Positions 17,393 to 26,155 of a stretch of 64,000 nt of DNA are shown piece by piece. The stretch is taken from assembly GCF_900187325.1 (NCBI RefSeq), contig NZ_FZMZ01000004.1, positions 186,001-250,000 on the forward strand, in the 5' to 3' direction. The number at the start of each line of letters is the position of its first letter. Positions within the stretch are counted from its first letter, which is position 1. The stretch is from Virgibacillus ndiopensis (lineage in GTDB: Bacteria; Bacillota; Bacilli; Bacillales; Amphibacillaceae). The translations under genes and the position numbers were made by a program. A model generated the notes under the pieces. The model was not told the DNA's origin and did no database searches. It saw only the letters and a program-made list of their open reading frames with translations.

Positions 17393-18886
17393 CTAACTCA
17401 CTTTACTTTTCTTACTAGTGAAAACATTTTTTAGAATCGGTGATACAAAAGTAAACAACGCAATAAGAATTAGGATTAAACTAATAGGATTTGTTAAAAA
17501 TATCATCCAACTCCCATCAGAAATGAGCAATGCTCTCCTTAAATTAGATTCCATCATGCCACCCAAAACTAAAGCAAGGACAATAGGAGCCAAAGGAAAA
17601 TTAAACTTTTTGAGAAAATAACCTAAGACACCAAATCCTAAAGTTATATAAACATCAAACATTAAATTCCTTACAGAAAATGCTCCAATAACGGAAATAC
17701 TTAAAATAATTGGTGCTATAAATGTTTGAGGCAGGCTTATTAACTTAACCCAAAAGTTTGTTAGTAAAGAACCTACGAAAAACATAAAAATACAAGTAAT
17801 AAACAACCCTATAATTAGACCATAGAACAAATTTGCATCTGTTTCCATCAATTTCGGACCAGGTGTTAATCCATGAAGCATTAAAGCACCTAATAATACA
17901 GCGGTAGTAGGTGAACCTGGTATTCCTAAAGATAATAACGGCACAAGAGCTCCACCTACAGTTGCATTATTGGCTGCTTCCGGAGCTGCTACTCCAGAAA
18001 GAGCCCCTTTACCGTAATCTTTTTTATCTTTGGCAATACGCTTAGATTGTTGATATGCTATCCAAGATGCAATACTACCACCTGCTCCTGGAATAACTCC
18101 TACAAAAGAACCAATAAAACTACTTTGAAAAATTACTGGCAGCATGCTTTTGAATTCTTTTAGTGTAATAAACTGTTTGGATACTTTTTTTCCTAATTTT
18201 TTAATCGTGTTATTCTGGGTTAAAAACATATTAAACACTTCTGAAACAGCATATAAACCCATTAAAGCCGGAATAATTGATATACCTTCAAGCAGATAAA
18301 AACTTCCAAATGTATATCGTGGTTGACCAGTTAATGGATCTAAACCTATTGAAGAGATCAAAAGACCTAATATAGCCATTAATAGACCTTTTAGTATTGA
18401 TTTCCCACTTAATGAAGCTACTAGCGAAAGTCCGAAGAAACCTAAAGCAAAGTACTCTGCTGGTCCAAATTTAAGCGCAAAGTTCATTAGAGGTATAGTT
18501 AAAAACAATAGTATAAATGTAGTAAATATCCCACCAATTGTTGATGCTGTGATTGATGCTCCTAAAGCCTTGCCTGGATACCCTTTTTGCGTTAGAGGAT
18601 ATCCGTCTTCAACTGTTGCTGTAGCTGCTGTTGTTCCCGGACTGGATATTAGTATAGCTGTTATTGAACCTCCATATTCAGCTGTCATATAAATTGCTAC
18701 TAATAAAATTAAAGCTGCAGTTGGTTCCATCCCAAATGTAGCTGGTATTATCAGTGTTGTTCCAACAGTTGGACCAAGTCCTGGAAGTGCACCAATAATA
18801 ATTCCAACAAATGAACCAAGTAAAATAATTAACAACATCTTTAATGTAAATACAATAGATATAGCCTCAATAAGATTTTCAATCAT
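17393..18886 (-). CDS. tctA: Tripartite tricarboxylate transporter, large membrane subunit TctA
   Basis: 497 residues, about twelve membrane spans. Family marks: GALPGLGPTVGTTLIIPATF at the N-terminus with the repeated counterpart GVIPGAGGSIASWIAY and AAPEAANNATVGGALVPLL. It forms the secondary-transport channel fed by the binding protein TctC. Last transport gene of the transporter-catabolic cluster (order on minus strand: GntR, DUF6282, GalB-like, RraA-like, dehydrogenase, TctC, TctB, TctA). Confidence 0.95.
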   Translation of the reverse strand: MIENLIEAISIVFTLKMLLIILLGSFVGIIIGALPGLGPTVGTTLIIPATFGMEPTAALILLVAIYMTAEYGGSITAILISSPGTTAATATVEDGYPLTQKGYPGKALGASITASTIGGIFTTFILLFLTIPLMNFALKFGPAEYFALGFFGLSLVASLSGKSILKGLLMAILGLLISSIGLDPLTGQPRYTFGSFYLLEGISIIPALMGLYAVSEVFNMFLTQNNTIKKLGKKVSKQFITLKEFKSMLPVIFQSSFIGSFVGVIPGAGGSIASWIAYQQSKRIAKDKKDYGKGALSGVAAPEAANNATVGGALVPLLSLGIPGSPTTAVLLGALMLHGLTPGPKLMETDANLFYGLIIGLFITCIFMFFVGSLLTNFWVKLISLPQTFIAPIILSISVIGAFSVRNLMFDVYITLGFGVLGYFLKKFNFPLAPIVLALVLGGMMESNLRRALLISDGSWMIFLTNPISLILILIALFTFVSPILKNVFTSKKSKVS

Positions 18887-18941
18887 AAGGTATATGGAAC
18901 CTCCTTGTGAAGCCGAAATTTTAAAATAAACTATTTGTCCT

Positions 18942-19364
18942 TTACGGAATTGGTAAAGCTATTATTTTCTCAAATACAATGAAAACGAATAAAGAATAAG
19001 CGATAGGAATGATCATAAGTTGCGGTAACTTTCTGATTCCAAGTAGCAAAAATAAAATTATTAGTAATAAAATAGTAGAAATATAGTATCCAATGATAGT
19101 AATTAAAATCATGTATACAATAGCAATACCAACGTAGAGAAAAAATTTTTTATCTAGTTTAAATTGTTCTTTTGTTTTTTCCCTAATACTATTTAGTAAA
19201 ATAAAAACAGCTAATACAATACCAACCCAAACATATACCAGTGGTACATATGATGGTCCGATTATATTTGGATTAGGGGATTTAGGTATTTGTAATGTTA
19301 AATACAATATCCAAGACATTAATGTTAATAACAATACAGAAAAGATAATATTTGCGACCTTCAC
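18942..19364 (-). CDS. tctB: Tripartite tricarboxylate transporter, small membrane subunit TctB
   Basis: About 140 residues with four hydrophobic spans (IIFSVLLLTLMSWILYLTLQ; YVPLVYVWVGIVLAVFILL; FFLYVGIAIVYMILITIIGY; LMIIPIAYSLFVFIVFEKII), the usual TctB topology. I chose GTG 19364, 5 nt after AGGTGG, over GTG 19373. It stabilises or assists TctA. Sequence conservation in TctB is low; the call rests on size, topology and position between tctC and tctA. Confidence 0.88.
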   Translation of the reverse strand: MKVANIIFSVLLLTLMSWILYLTLQIPKSPNPNIIGPSYVPLVYVWVGIVLAVFILLNSIREKTKEQFKLDKKFFLYVGIAIVYMILITIIGYYISTILLLIILFLLLGIRKLPQLMIIPIAYSLFVFIVFEKIIALPIP

Positions 19365-19434
19365 TCCAACCACCTACAATCTTTAAGTTAATTAATGAAT
19401 AAAAATTTAGGGGGATAGTCCCCCTATTTGTTCA

Positions 19435-20445
19435 CTAATTATTGAGTAAACCCATATCTTTTAAGAATTGAGTACGTCCTTCAACCTCGTTTGCAAGTCG
19501 TTCATCTAGCTTTTCAGGACTTGTAGTATCATTTTCTTGATTTCTTTTCTTTTGAAAGTTCAACCATTCTTCAGTTTGAGTTGCACTTTTAATAGCCTCA
19601 TGCAATTTATTAACTATTTCTTTTGGCGTACCTTTTTTCACAGACAACCCTCTCCATAATACTTCGACCACATCATAACCTTGTTCCTTAAATGTTGGGA
19701 TATCAGGATAGTTTTCCGATCTTTCTTCTGTACTTACACCTAAAAGTTTTACTTCACCACTTTGAACAGCTGATAACGCCGTACTTGGAGTCATTACCGC
19801 TACATCTATGTGCCCCCCAAGTAACGAAGCAGCGACTTTGTCAGTTGTATCAATTGGTATCCATTTTCCTTCAAATCCTGCTATTTTTTGTAGTTGGTAG
19901 TATACATATGTCATAAATCCTGCACTTCCATAACCACCAACAACTAATTTACCTGGATCGTTTTTCATTGTCTCTACAAAATCATCAATGGATTCTAAAG
20001 GACTATCTGCTAAAACTGCTATTGAAGCTGGTTCTTTTTGTAATGAATAAACCATTGACCAGTCTTCTGGATCAAAAGGAATCTGCCCTTGTGCCATACC
20101 AAAGCTGGTGCTACTTGTTTTTGATTGTAATGTGTAACCATCTGCTGGTGCAGTTTGGGTAGCTGTCTGTGAAATCGATTGACCGCCTCCTGGGCGATTC
20201 TCTACTATGACATCGACTCCAAGTTCTTCCGAAAGTAAAGGACTTAGTTGGCGAATTGCAGTATCTAAATTTCCAGGACCACTATGAACATTAATATGAA
20301 TGTCCTTAGATGGCCAATCAGACGCAGCTGATTTATCCCCATTTGACTCCCCAGATTCACCGGAAGAACTTTTACTACAACCAACTATTAAAACTAAACT
20401 GGCCATACCTAATATAAGTAAAATTAAAGTCTTTTTAATTTTCAT
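19435..20445 (-). CDS. tctC: Tripartite tricarboxylate transporter, substrate-binding lipoprotein TctC
   Basis: 336 residues with lipobox LIVGCSK and a Bug/TctC fold: WPSKDIHINVHSGPGNLDTA, NRPGGGQSI, PADGYTL, VVGGYGSAGF and GHIDVAVMTPSTAL. The GGGAGGG ribosome site is 7 nt upstream. Anchored on the outside of the membrane, it presents a carboxylate to TctAB. Its linkage to GalB/GalC-like enzymes suggests that the ligand is a di- or tricarboxylate of the oxalomesaconate type (inference). Confidence 0.93.
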   Translation of the reverse strand: MKIKKTLILLILGMASLVLIVGCSKSSSGESGESNGDKSAASDWPSKDIHINVHSGPGNLDTAIRQLSPLLSEELGVDVIVENRPGGGQSISQTATQTAPADGYTLQSKTSSTSFGMAQGQIPFDPEDWSMVYSLQKEPASIAVLADSPLESIDDFVETMKNDPGKLVVGGYGSAGFMTYVYYQLQKIAGFEGKWIPIDTTDKVAASLLGGHIDVAVMTPSTALSAVQSGEVKLLGVSTEERSENYPDIPTFKEQGYDVVEVLWRGLSVKKGTPKEIVNKLHEAIKSATQTEEWLNFQKKRNQENDTTSPEKLDERLANEVEGRTQFLKDMGLLNN

Positions 20446-20468
20446 TATTTTCCCTCCAAAAAAAATTA

Positions 20469-21365
20469 TTATATGACGGATTTGTCCAACGTATCAATCT
20501 TCTCTATAACATCTATAAAATCTCTTGGTGAATTATCTAAAAACTCATCTTTAAGGTTCATTTCTACAAATTGACTTAATTTGTCCTTGGTTGCCTGTGA
20601 CAGTAAAGAATTTACATTTAAAGCTTTTAATGTTTTAATAACTTCTTCCATTTCTGAAACTCTACGCTCAGAGTGTTCCGCCGTTCGAGTTATTAATAGA
20701 TTTACAGTTTCAGCAAACGGTTTGTCTAATAAAGAGTTTTCAATTGATTCCATAATCCACTCATTAATTCCATATTTATTACTAGCTATTAAGGTTTCAA
20801 TCATCAGCATCGTAAAACCTTTCATAAATACACTTCTTATCATCTTGATTGCAGAAGCACTGCCGGGCTTATCGTCAATAAATGTAATATCCATCTCTAC
20901 TTCATTAGCATAGCTTTCAAAGTCCTTGGCACCTTCACCGCTAATTAATAATGGAACTTTATGTTTATATTTCGGTATGGATTCTACAACAGCGACATCT
21001 ACAAATTTCGCCTTATCTACCATTATTGATGAAATTTCTTCTTTTACCATTGGAGAGGCAGCATTAATATCTACAAATAATTGATCATTGGTTAAATAGG
21101 GCAAGGCATCTTTTGCTACGGATAAAGCATATTTAGCACTTGTAGCACTTATAATAATTTGGCTATTTTGTATAAGCTCTTGAAGTGTAGGCATTAATGA
21201 AACACCTAATTCTTCTGCCCTCTTTCTTAATTTACCACCCAAAGAAGGATGATCCTGATTGACATCATAAGCAATAATTTCTTGAGACTTCTCTGTGATT
21301 AAACCACTTGATATAAGGTAAGCAGCTTCACCAAAACCTATAAATCCTATTTTTTTTGAAACCAT
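20469..21365 (-). CDS. NAD(P)-dependent oxidoreductase, 6-phosphogluconate-dehydrogenase-like with DUF1932 C-terminus
   Basis: 298 residues. N-terminal Rossmann fold (KKIGFIGFGEAAYLISSGLI, matching GxGxxA) and a helical C-terminal domain of the DUF1932 type (SASAIKMIRSVFMKGFTMLM, then RTAEHSERRVSEMEE). Related proteins belong to the beta-hydroxyacid dehydrogenase superfamily; the precise substrate is unknown. It sits 23 bp after the RraA-like aldolase gene and before tctC, so it probably oxidises or reduces an intermediate of the same pathway. Confidence 0.82.
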   Translation of the reverse strand: MVSKKIGFIGFGEAAYLISSGLITEKSQEIIAYDVNQDHPSLGGKLRKRAEELGVSLMPTLQELIQNSQIIISATSAKYALSVAKDALPYLTNDQLFVDINAASPMVKEEISSIMVDKAKFVDVAVVESIPKYKHKVPLLISGEGAKDFESYANEVEMDITFIDDKPGSASAIKMIRSVFMKGFTMLMIETLIASNKYGINEWIMESIENSLLDKPFAETVNLLITRTAEHSERRVSEMEEVIKTLKALNVNSLLSQATKDKLSQFVEMNLKDEFLDNSPRDFIDVIEKIDTLDKSVI

Positions 21366-21389
21366 GAAATACCTCCTGATTTTCTATCA

Positions 21390-22115
21390 TTACATGTTAG
21401 AACTAGATTTTGTTAATTGGTTTGTCAGTTGCTCTTCATCCTCAAAATAGACTACATTTTCACTATTTAGTACCTCTCTAAGCCCATAAAAGTCTAAACT
21501 TAACTCACCGTTCATTATTTTTTCTTTGGTTTTTATCTCTTTGTTTACTCTTTTAGCTGAAGCTTCTAAAGTTCTTTCAAAATTAGCTTTTTCAATAACT
21601 ACGACCCCATCATCATCGGCCATAATTAAATCACCTGGACGTACGATACACCCTCCACATGAAGTTTCCTTATTTACCCAGCCTCCTTTGTTTTTAGTTG
21701 TGCCTTGAGAATATATTGCTCTACTCCAAACCGGGAAACCTAATCTTCTTATTTGGGCTACATCTCTAATACCTGCATTAATTATTAACCCTTTAACCCC
21801 ACGTTTAATTAAAGCGCTTACAATGAGTTCGCCAATCATTCCTGAGTTTGACTCACCAATGATTGAGACAACCAGTATATCTCCAGGTCGGCAAACTTCA
21901 ATCGCTGCATGAATCATTAAATTATCTCCAGCAAAACATGTGGCTGTAACTGCTGGCCCAACTACAAAATCTCCTTGAGAAATAGTTTGTAATTCATAAC
22001 TCATTAAACCCGTTTTTCCTTGCGCTTCATAAACTGTAGATACATCATATTTAGCATAGTCTTCAATCAATTGATTATCTGGGCGTTTAATATTTTTAAT
22101 AATATATTTTTTCAT
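21390..22115 (-). CDS. RraA/HMG-CHA aldolase family protein (GalC-like)
   Basis: 241 residues. Class II pyruvate aldolase marks of the family: VKGLIINAGIRDVAQIRRLG with the Arg-Asp pair that binds pyruvate and metal, and RPGDLIMADDDGVVVI. Such proteins cleave 4-hydroxy-4-methyl-2-oxoglutarate or 4-carboxy-4-hydroxy-2-oxoadipate (CHA) into pyruvate and an oxo-acid; RraA itself is a shorter RNase E inhibitor. Its ATG overlaps the stop of the GalB-like gene by 1 nt. Because GalB makes CHA from oxalomesaconate, a CHA aldolase role is favoured. Confidence 0.82.
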   Translation of the reverse strand: MKKYIIKNIKRPDNQLIEDYAKYDVSTVYEAQGKTGLMSYELQTISQGDFVVGPAVTATCFAGDNLMIHAAIEVCRPGDILVVSIIGESNSGMIGELIVSALIKRGVKGLIINAGIRDVAQIRRLGFPVWSRAIYSQGTTKNKGGWVNKETSCGGCIVRPGDLIMADDDGVVVIEKANFERTLEASAKRVNKEIKTKEKIMNGELSLDFYGLREVLNSENVVYFEDEEQLTNQLTKSSSNM

Positions 22116-22843
22116 TATACAAACTCACTCCCTACATGGGGATAGAATCGCGTAAATGCTTCAGCATATTTATAAGTTTTATTTCCAGATATTCGTCTTG
22201 CATGATTCCCTCTCATTTTTGCTCTGGCATCATAATAATCTATTAAATGTGGCTGGGCTTCAAAACATTGCATTGCTGCCTTTTTTTGATCATAAGTTTC
22301 TGTAATATCAATAATGATTTCAGGTGTAAAATTACTAATCTCTGTTTGATGTGGTTCAAATCCAAATAGTCTTTGCTGAGTAGTTGCGTTTAATCCTTCG
22401 ATTTGAACACCTGAAGAATTGGCAAGTACACTTGCCTTAAATACCGATTGAGAAACAAGTTCATGATCGGGATTAAAAGCATCTCCTTTTGCATGTGTAA
22501 GGATATGATCTGGCTTAATTTCTCTGATTTTCCGAACTAATTGATACAGTCGTGGTTCATCAATCACCATATGATAATCTTCAAAATCCCAAAACTCAAC
22601 ATTGTTAATGCCTAATATATCAGTTGCTTTATCAATTTCTTTTCTTCGTATATTTTTTACGTTTTCATAGGATTGGTCTTCCATCTTCCATAAATCATTT
22701 GACTCTCCTCTAACACCGTAACTTAATATGATCAGTGTTACATTTGCTCCATTTTTTATATATTTAGCAATTGTCCCTCCTCCCCTCCAAACAAAATCTG
22801 CTGCATGGGCACTTACTACTAATAAGTTTGTGTTTTTATCCAT
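22115..22843 (-). CDS. PIG-L-family zinc hydrolase fold, GalB-like 4-oxalomesaconate hydratase
   Basis: 242 residues. Instead of the usual PIG-L AHPDDE motif it has SAHAADFVWRGGGTIAKYI, as I recall for the gallate-pathway hydratase GalB; further matches are YGVRGESNDLW, THAKGDAFNPDHELV, FGFEPHQTEISNFTPE and the YAEAFTRFYP end. GalB hydrates 4-oxalomesaconate to 4-carboxy-4-hydroxy-2-oxoadipate, the substrate of the adjacent aldolase. RBS GGAGGG is 5-6 nt upstream. A deacetylase role is less likely given the altered motif and neighbours. Confidence 0.78.
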   Translation of the reverse strand: MDKNTNLLVVSAHAADFVWRGGGTIAKYIKNGANVTLIILSYGVRGESNDLWKMEDQSYENVKNIRRKEIDKATDILGINNVEFWDFEDYHMVIDEPRLYQLVRKIREIKPDHILTHAKGDAFNPDHELVSQSVFKASVLANSSGVQIEGLNATTQQRLFGFEPHQTEISNFTPEIIIDITETYDQKKAAMQCFEAQPHLIDYYDARAKMRGNHARRISGNKTYKYAEAFTRFYPHVGSEFV

Positions 22844-22889
22844 TTATGTCCCTCCAGAAAATTGATAAATTTATCATTCATAATGTTTT

Positions 22890-23777
22890 TTAACCTTCAA
22901 CTAAATAAGATGGATTTTCTTTTATCATTGTGTTAATCATATCTGGGTTAAATCCATTATTAAGAAGTTTTTGAACGAATATTTTCATGCCTTCATCAGG
23001 ATATATAGCGTTAAATTGACCAAGGTCAGATGATAAAATACAATTCTCATATCCTACGTAATTTATTTCTTCAAAAACAGATTCCCACGTCACCTTTTTA
23101 GTGTGTGGAGTGGTGAAACAGTGTTCTATAATAGCTCCCATATCTACTAATGTTTTTTGTTCTTCTTTTGATAGGTTAATAGAAGGAAAATTTGGGTGCG
23201 TTATAACAACCTTTTTAATATTTAAGTCTTTGGCTGCTTTAACAAGATGGAAAATTTCCCCTCTACCTAAATGTCCGGTTGCAAGAATCAAATTATGTTT
23301 AGCAATAACTTCTAGAATGTCTAAAGTAGTATTACTAATCTTAGAGTCTTCAAATACGGTTAAGCTTGAAGTTTCTATCCCCTGATCAATCATTTCTTGT
23401 TTGAATTTAGCCCAGCCAGGTGGATTTTTGTATTTACCCTGCTTAAATTGTATTTCTTCATTCATTGCATCCACTGTAGGCATCCAAACAATTTTGGCTC
23501 CATCTCTAGCTGCCATTTCTACAGCAATAGGGTTAATCCCCCCAACAGCATTATTTAAACTTATTGCTCCGAAAGCTTTAACATCTGAATTCACCTTATT
23601 AACTAGTCTAGCTCTTTCAGCAGTACAAAAATAATGAGATTTTATTCCAAACCCTTTCATACCAACTTTTTGTAACCTTTCTGTCATTTCTAAATCGTCC
23701 AGCTTTCGGTTCATTACATCAGGACCCGTATGTACGTGCAGGTCATAAGCACCCTCTAATAATGATTCCATTTCCAA
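22890..23777 (-). CDS. DUF6282 / amidohydrolase-like TIM-barrel protein
   Basis: 295 residues, TTG start 8 nt after GGAGG. The N-terminus YDLHVHTGPDVMNRKLDD contains the HxH metal motif of amidohydrolase-like barrels; KSHYFCTAERARLVNK, ILATGHLGRGE and VVITHPNFP supply further His residues, and the end ILSSDLGQ gives the terminal Asp. I recognise the DUF6282 pattern. Function unproven; in this cluster it may hydrolyse or hydrate a carboxylic intermediate, like the lactonase LigI or hydratase LigJ of aromatic pathways (inference by context only). Confidence 0.7.
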   Translation of the reverse strand: MEMESLLEGAYDLHVHTGPDVMNRKLDDLEMTERLQKVGMKGFGIKSHYFCTAERARLVNKVNSDVKAFGAISLNNAVGGINPIAVEMAARDGAKIVWMPTVDAMNEEIQFKQGKYKNPPGWAKFKQEMIDQGIETSSLTVFEDSKISNTTLDILEVIAKHNLILATGHLGRGEIFHLVKAAKDLNIKKVVITHPNFPSINLSKEEQKTLVDMGAIIEHCFTTPHTKKVTWESVFEEINYVGYENCILSSDLGQFNAIYPDEGMKIFVQKLLNNGFNPDMINTMIKENPSYLVEG

Positions 23778-23791
23778 TTACGATTCCTCCC

Positions 23792-24433
23792 TTATATCAA
23801 GAACTGATAATAATCTTTTATTGTTTTTGCTACATTACTAATATGAATTCTAATTGCTTCTTCAACTGCTTTTTTGTCTCCATTTTTTAAAGCATTATAT
23901 ATATTTGTGTGTTCATTAAATGAATTAAAATTTCTGCCGGCTACTAATACCGTGCGAAATTGATGTCTTACCAGTTGTGTTTTAAACGTCTTTACTAATT
24001 CAACTGCCTCTGGTTTCTTTGATGCTTTATAGATAACATCATGAAATTTTCTGTTTCCTTTTGAATAATCATCATATCTTTCTTCTTGAATACTTTGCTC
24101 CATTTCGCTTAAAATTTCATTTAACCTATCCAATTGATCGGTAGTTATATGATCAACTGCTGATTTAGCAATTAATGCTTCTAATAACTCACGAATTTCC
24201 AATATATTAAGAACTTCTTCCAAATCAAGAACTTTAATATAAGCACCTTTATTTTTTTCAATTACTACTAATTTTTCTCTTTCTAATTTCAATAGTATTT
24301 GCCTTATTGTATTACGACTTACTCCTATTTCTTCTGATAATTGACTTTCAATTAATCTCTGAGAAGGTTTATATGTATTATTGATAATGTTGTTTTTAAT
24401 TTTTAAATACGCGCTTTCCATCTTATCCGTCAT
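23792..24433 (-). CDS. GntR-family regulator with FCD domain
   Basis: 213 residues. Winged helix (RLIESQLSEEIGVSRNTIRQ, ILLKLEREKLVV) plus an FCD domain (LEEVLNILEIRELLEALIA). ATG with AAGGGG upstream. First gene of the transporter-catabolism cluster on the minus strand and probably its regulator, responding to a carboxylate intermediate. Very AT-rich codon use, like the rest of this cluster. Confidence 0.9.
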   Translation of the reverse strand: MTDKMESAYLKIKNNIINNTYKPSQRLIESQLSEEIGVSRNTIRQILLKLEREKLVVIEKNKGAYIKVLDLEEVLNILEIRELLEALIAKSAVDHITTDQLDRLNEILSEMEQSIQEERYDDYSKGNRKFHDVIYKASKKPEAVELVKTFKTQLVRHQFRTVLVAGRNFNSFNEHTNIYNALKNGDKKAVEEAIRIHISNVAKTIKDYYQFLI

Positions 24434-24952
24434 AATGTCTACCCCTTATCAAAATTATTAACAAAATTGTTGAACAATCTTGGTTACAAAATCATACTAC
24501 AATTAATAACCAGGTATGTCAATAGAAATTTCTGATTTCTTAAAAGATAATTTATATTCTATATAATGTTTTGGATATAGTTATTTAATTTTCACAGCTA
24601 TGGACACCTCCAATTATTTAATATAAAAACCGCACTAGAATTAAGTGTGAAGCTTAATCAAATGCGGTTAATGATGAATAGCCTTCCCGTTTGCGATTAT
24701 TAAATCGAATAGTGTGGCTAATTCATATGATGATGTAGCTTTGAAAGTAAATAAAAGGATTATATGGCATCTTGTACACCTCAAATTTATTGCAATGTAT
24801 CATGCTGCAAATCCCTAGTTAGCCACAATTTATTTATGTGTCAACGTATATTAAACGATTGCCCCCTTTTCTTGAATAATGTTTTATTTTAAATTTCTTG
24901 ACTATGTGAAAACCACATCCTCATATAAAGAATGTGGCCACATTAAAAATGG
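24434..24952. other. Gene-free stretch with two minus-strand terminator hairpins
   Basis: 519 bp without a convincing ORF. Hairpin 1: AACCGCA (24628-24634) with TGCGGTT (24663-24669), an inner ATTAAG/CTTAAT pairing and minus-strand T run. Hairpin 2: CCACAT/ATGTGG (24913-24937) followed on the minus strand by TTTT, ending the FMN reductase transcript. The rest presumably contains the promoter of the GntR gene; no clear boxes were identified. Confidence 0.5.
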
Positions 24953-25516
24953 TTATTTAGGTTCTCGAATAACGCTCAGTGCACTACTCCAGTTGATAAC
25001 CTGATCAAGCATGTCATGAACTGATTTTTCTTGGAAGGCAGCCGGCTTCAACTCGCTGAAATTCTCAAAATCGGTGAAGAGAGAAAGTCGTACCTGAGCA
25101 CGCACATCCGCAACCTTCAATTCAGCCATAATCATCCTAAGATTTTCAACTGCAGTCGTAGCCCCGGTAGCCCCGTATCCAACAAAACCGGCCGCTTTGT
25201 TGTTCCATTCCTTATACAAGAAATCAATGGCGTTCTTAAGGGCAGGTGACGTTGCGTGATTATACTCTGGCGTGACGAAAATGAAACCATCAAATGTATC
25301 TATTTTTTGAGACCAAGCCTTCGTATGCGGCTTCGTGTACTCCCCTGATGCTGCCCCCTTTGGTTCATCAAGGAGTGGCAGATCGTAGTCTGCAATGTCC
25401 ACGATTTCGAATTCAGCATCACTGCGTTGATTGGCTATCTCATATACCCAATGGGCAACAGCCTTGCCATTTCGACCCGGACGTGTACTTCCAATTATAA
25501 TTGCTATCCTACTCAT
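24953..25516 (-). CDS. NADPH-dependent FMN reductase
   Basis: 187 residues, flavodoxin-like NADPH_red family. Marks: IAIIIGSTRPGRNGKAVAHW (phosphate-binding loop), DLPLLDEP, FVTPEYNHATSPALKNAIDF and KAAGFVGYGATGA. Such enzymes reduce FMN, quinones or azo compounds. RBS AGGAGG 6 nt upstream. With the ABM-type monooxygenase, exporter and TetR regulator further upstream on the same strand it forms a plausible quinone or drug-stress module. Base composition here and through 27.5 kb is noticeably more GC-rich than in the flanks. Confidence 0.9.
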   Translation of the reverse strand: MSRIAIIIGSTRPGRNGKAVAHWVYEIANQRSDAEFEIVDIADYDLPLLDEPKGAASGEYTKPHTKAWSQKIDTFDGFIFVTPEYNHATSPALKNAIDFLYKEWNNKAAGFVGYGATGATTAVENLRMIMAELKVADVRAQVRLSLFTDFENFSELKPAAFQEKSVHDMLDQVINWSSALSVIREPK

Positions 25517-25738
25517 GTTACATTCCTCCTGCTAAAAATATATTGTGGGATCATTAGGGCATCGCCCTCCAAGTAACAAAATTTAATATTTAAATAAGGT
25601 ATCTTTATTTCTCTTTTCACTCAAACAGCGTTTTAGTGATAAAACAAAGCGCGCCGGGTTGATCTTAGAAAACGGAAACCGGTGGAGCTGATGCAGCGAC
25701 CGTCAGTTAAAACGCATAGTCGGGGGCCTCACACCCTT

Positions 25739-26077
25739 TTATGCGCCTTCGATCACTCGTGCAACTTGAAAAAAATCGACCTTCGTGGTCCTCGCCCCAC
25801 AGCGCTTAATAACGTCAGCAATTGTCGCTTTGGCTGTGTCAAAACCAGTTGCCGAAGAACTTCCCATCCAGGCCTCTTTTGACAGCCATTGACCATAATT
25901 CACCACCCTTCGTCCATCATCACTCGCATGAAAACTTGCGGAAACAAATCCAGTAAAATGAGTAAAGTGTTGTTCGACTTGATCGGTAATCCCATTAATC
26001 AATACCTGTTGGTACTGTGGTTCAACATCGAACTCAACCATCACCGTAAAGAATCGGTTTTCATCTATTGTCGGCAT
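25739..26077 (-). CDS. Antibiotic biosynthesis monooxygenase (ABM) domain protein
   Basis: 112-residue single-domain ferredoxin-like ABM protein: FFTVMVEFDVEPQYQQVL, FTGFVSASFHASDDGRRVV and NYGQWLSKEAW are the typical strands (YgiN/quinol monooxygenase-like). The start at 26077 follows GAGGAGGAG; a longer frame to 26146 would run without a ribosome site. Likely cofactor-free oxidation of a quinol or polyketide-like substrate. It lies 78 bp downstream of the MFS exporter gene. Confidence 0.82.
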   Translation of the reverse strand: MPTIDENRFFTVMVEFDVEPQYQQVLINGITDQVEQHFTHFTGFVSASFHASDDGRRVVNYGQWLSKEAWMGSSSATGFDTAKATIADVIKRCGARTTKVDFFQVARVIEGA

Positions 26078-26155
26078 TTTTTTACTCCTCCTCAGATCAA
26101 TCAGGTTATTGTTGCTGCCACTGAGTGGCTGCTTCCCACTTAACAATGAATCGTA

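Noticed and set aside
21390-22115. RraA regulator of RNase E
   Set aside because: The protein is longer than RraA, lies in a catabolic operon next to a GalB-like hydratase, and bacilli lack the classical RNase E/RraA pair.
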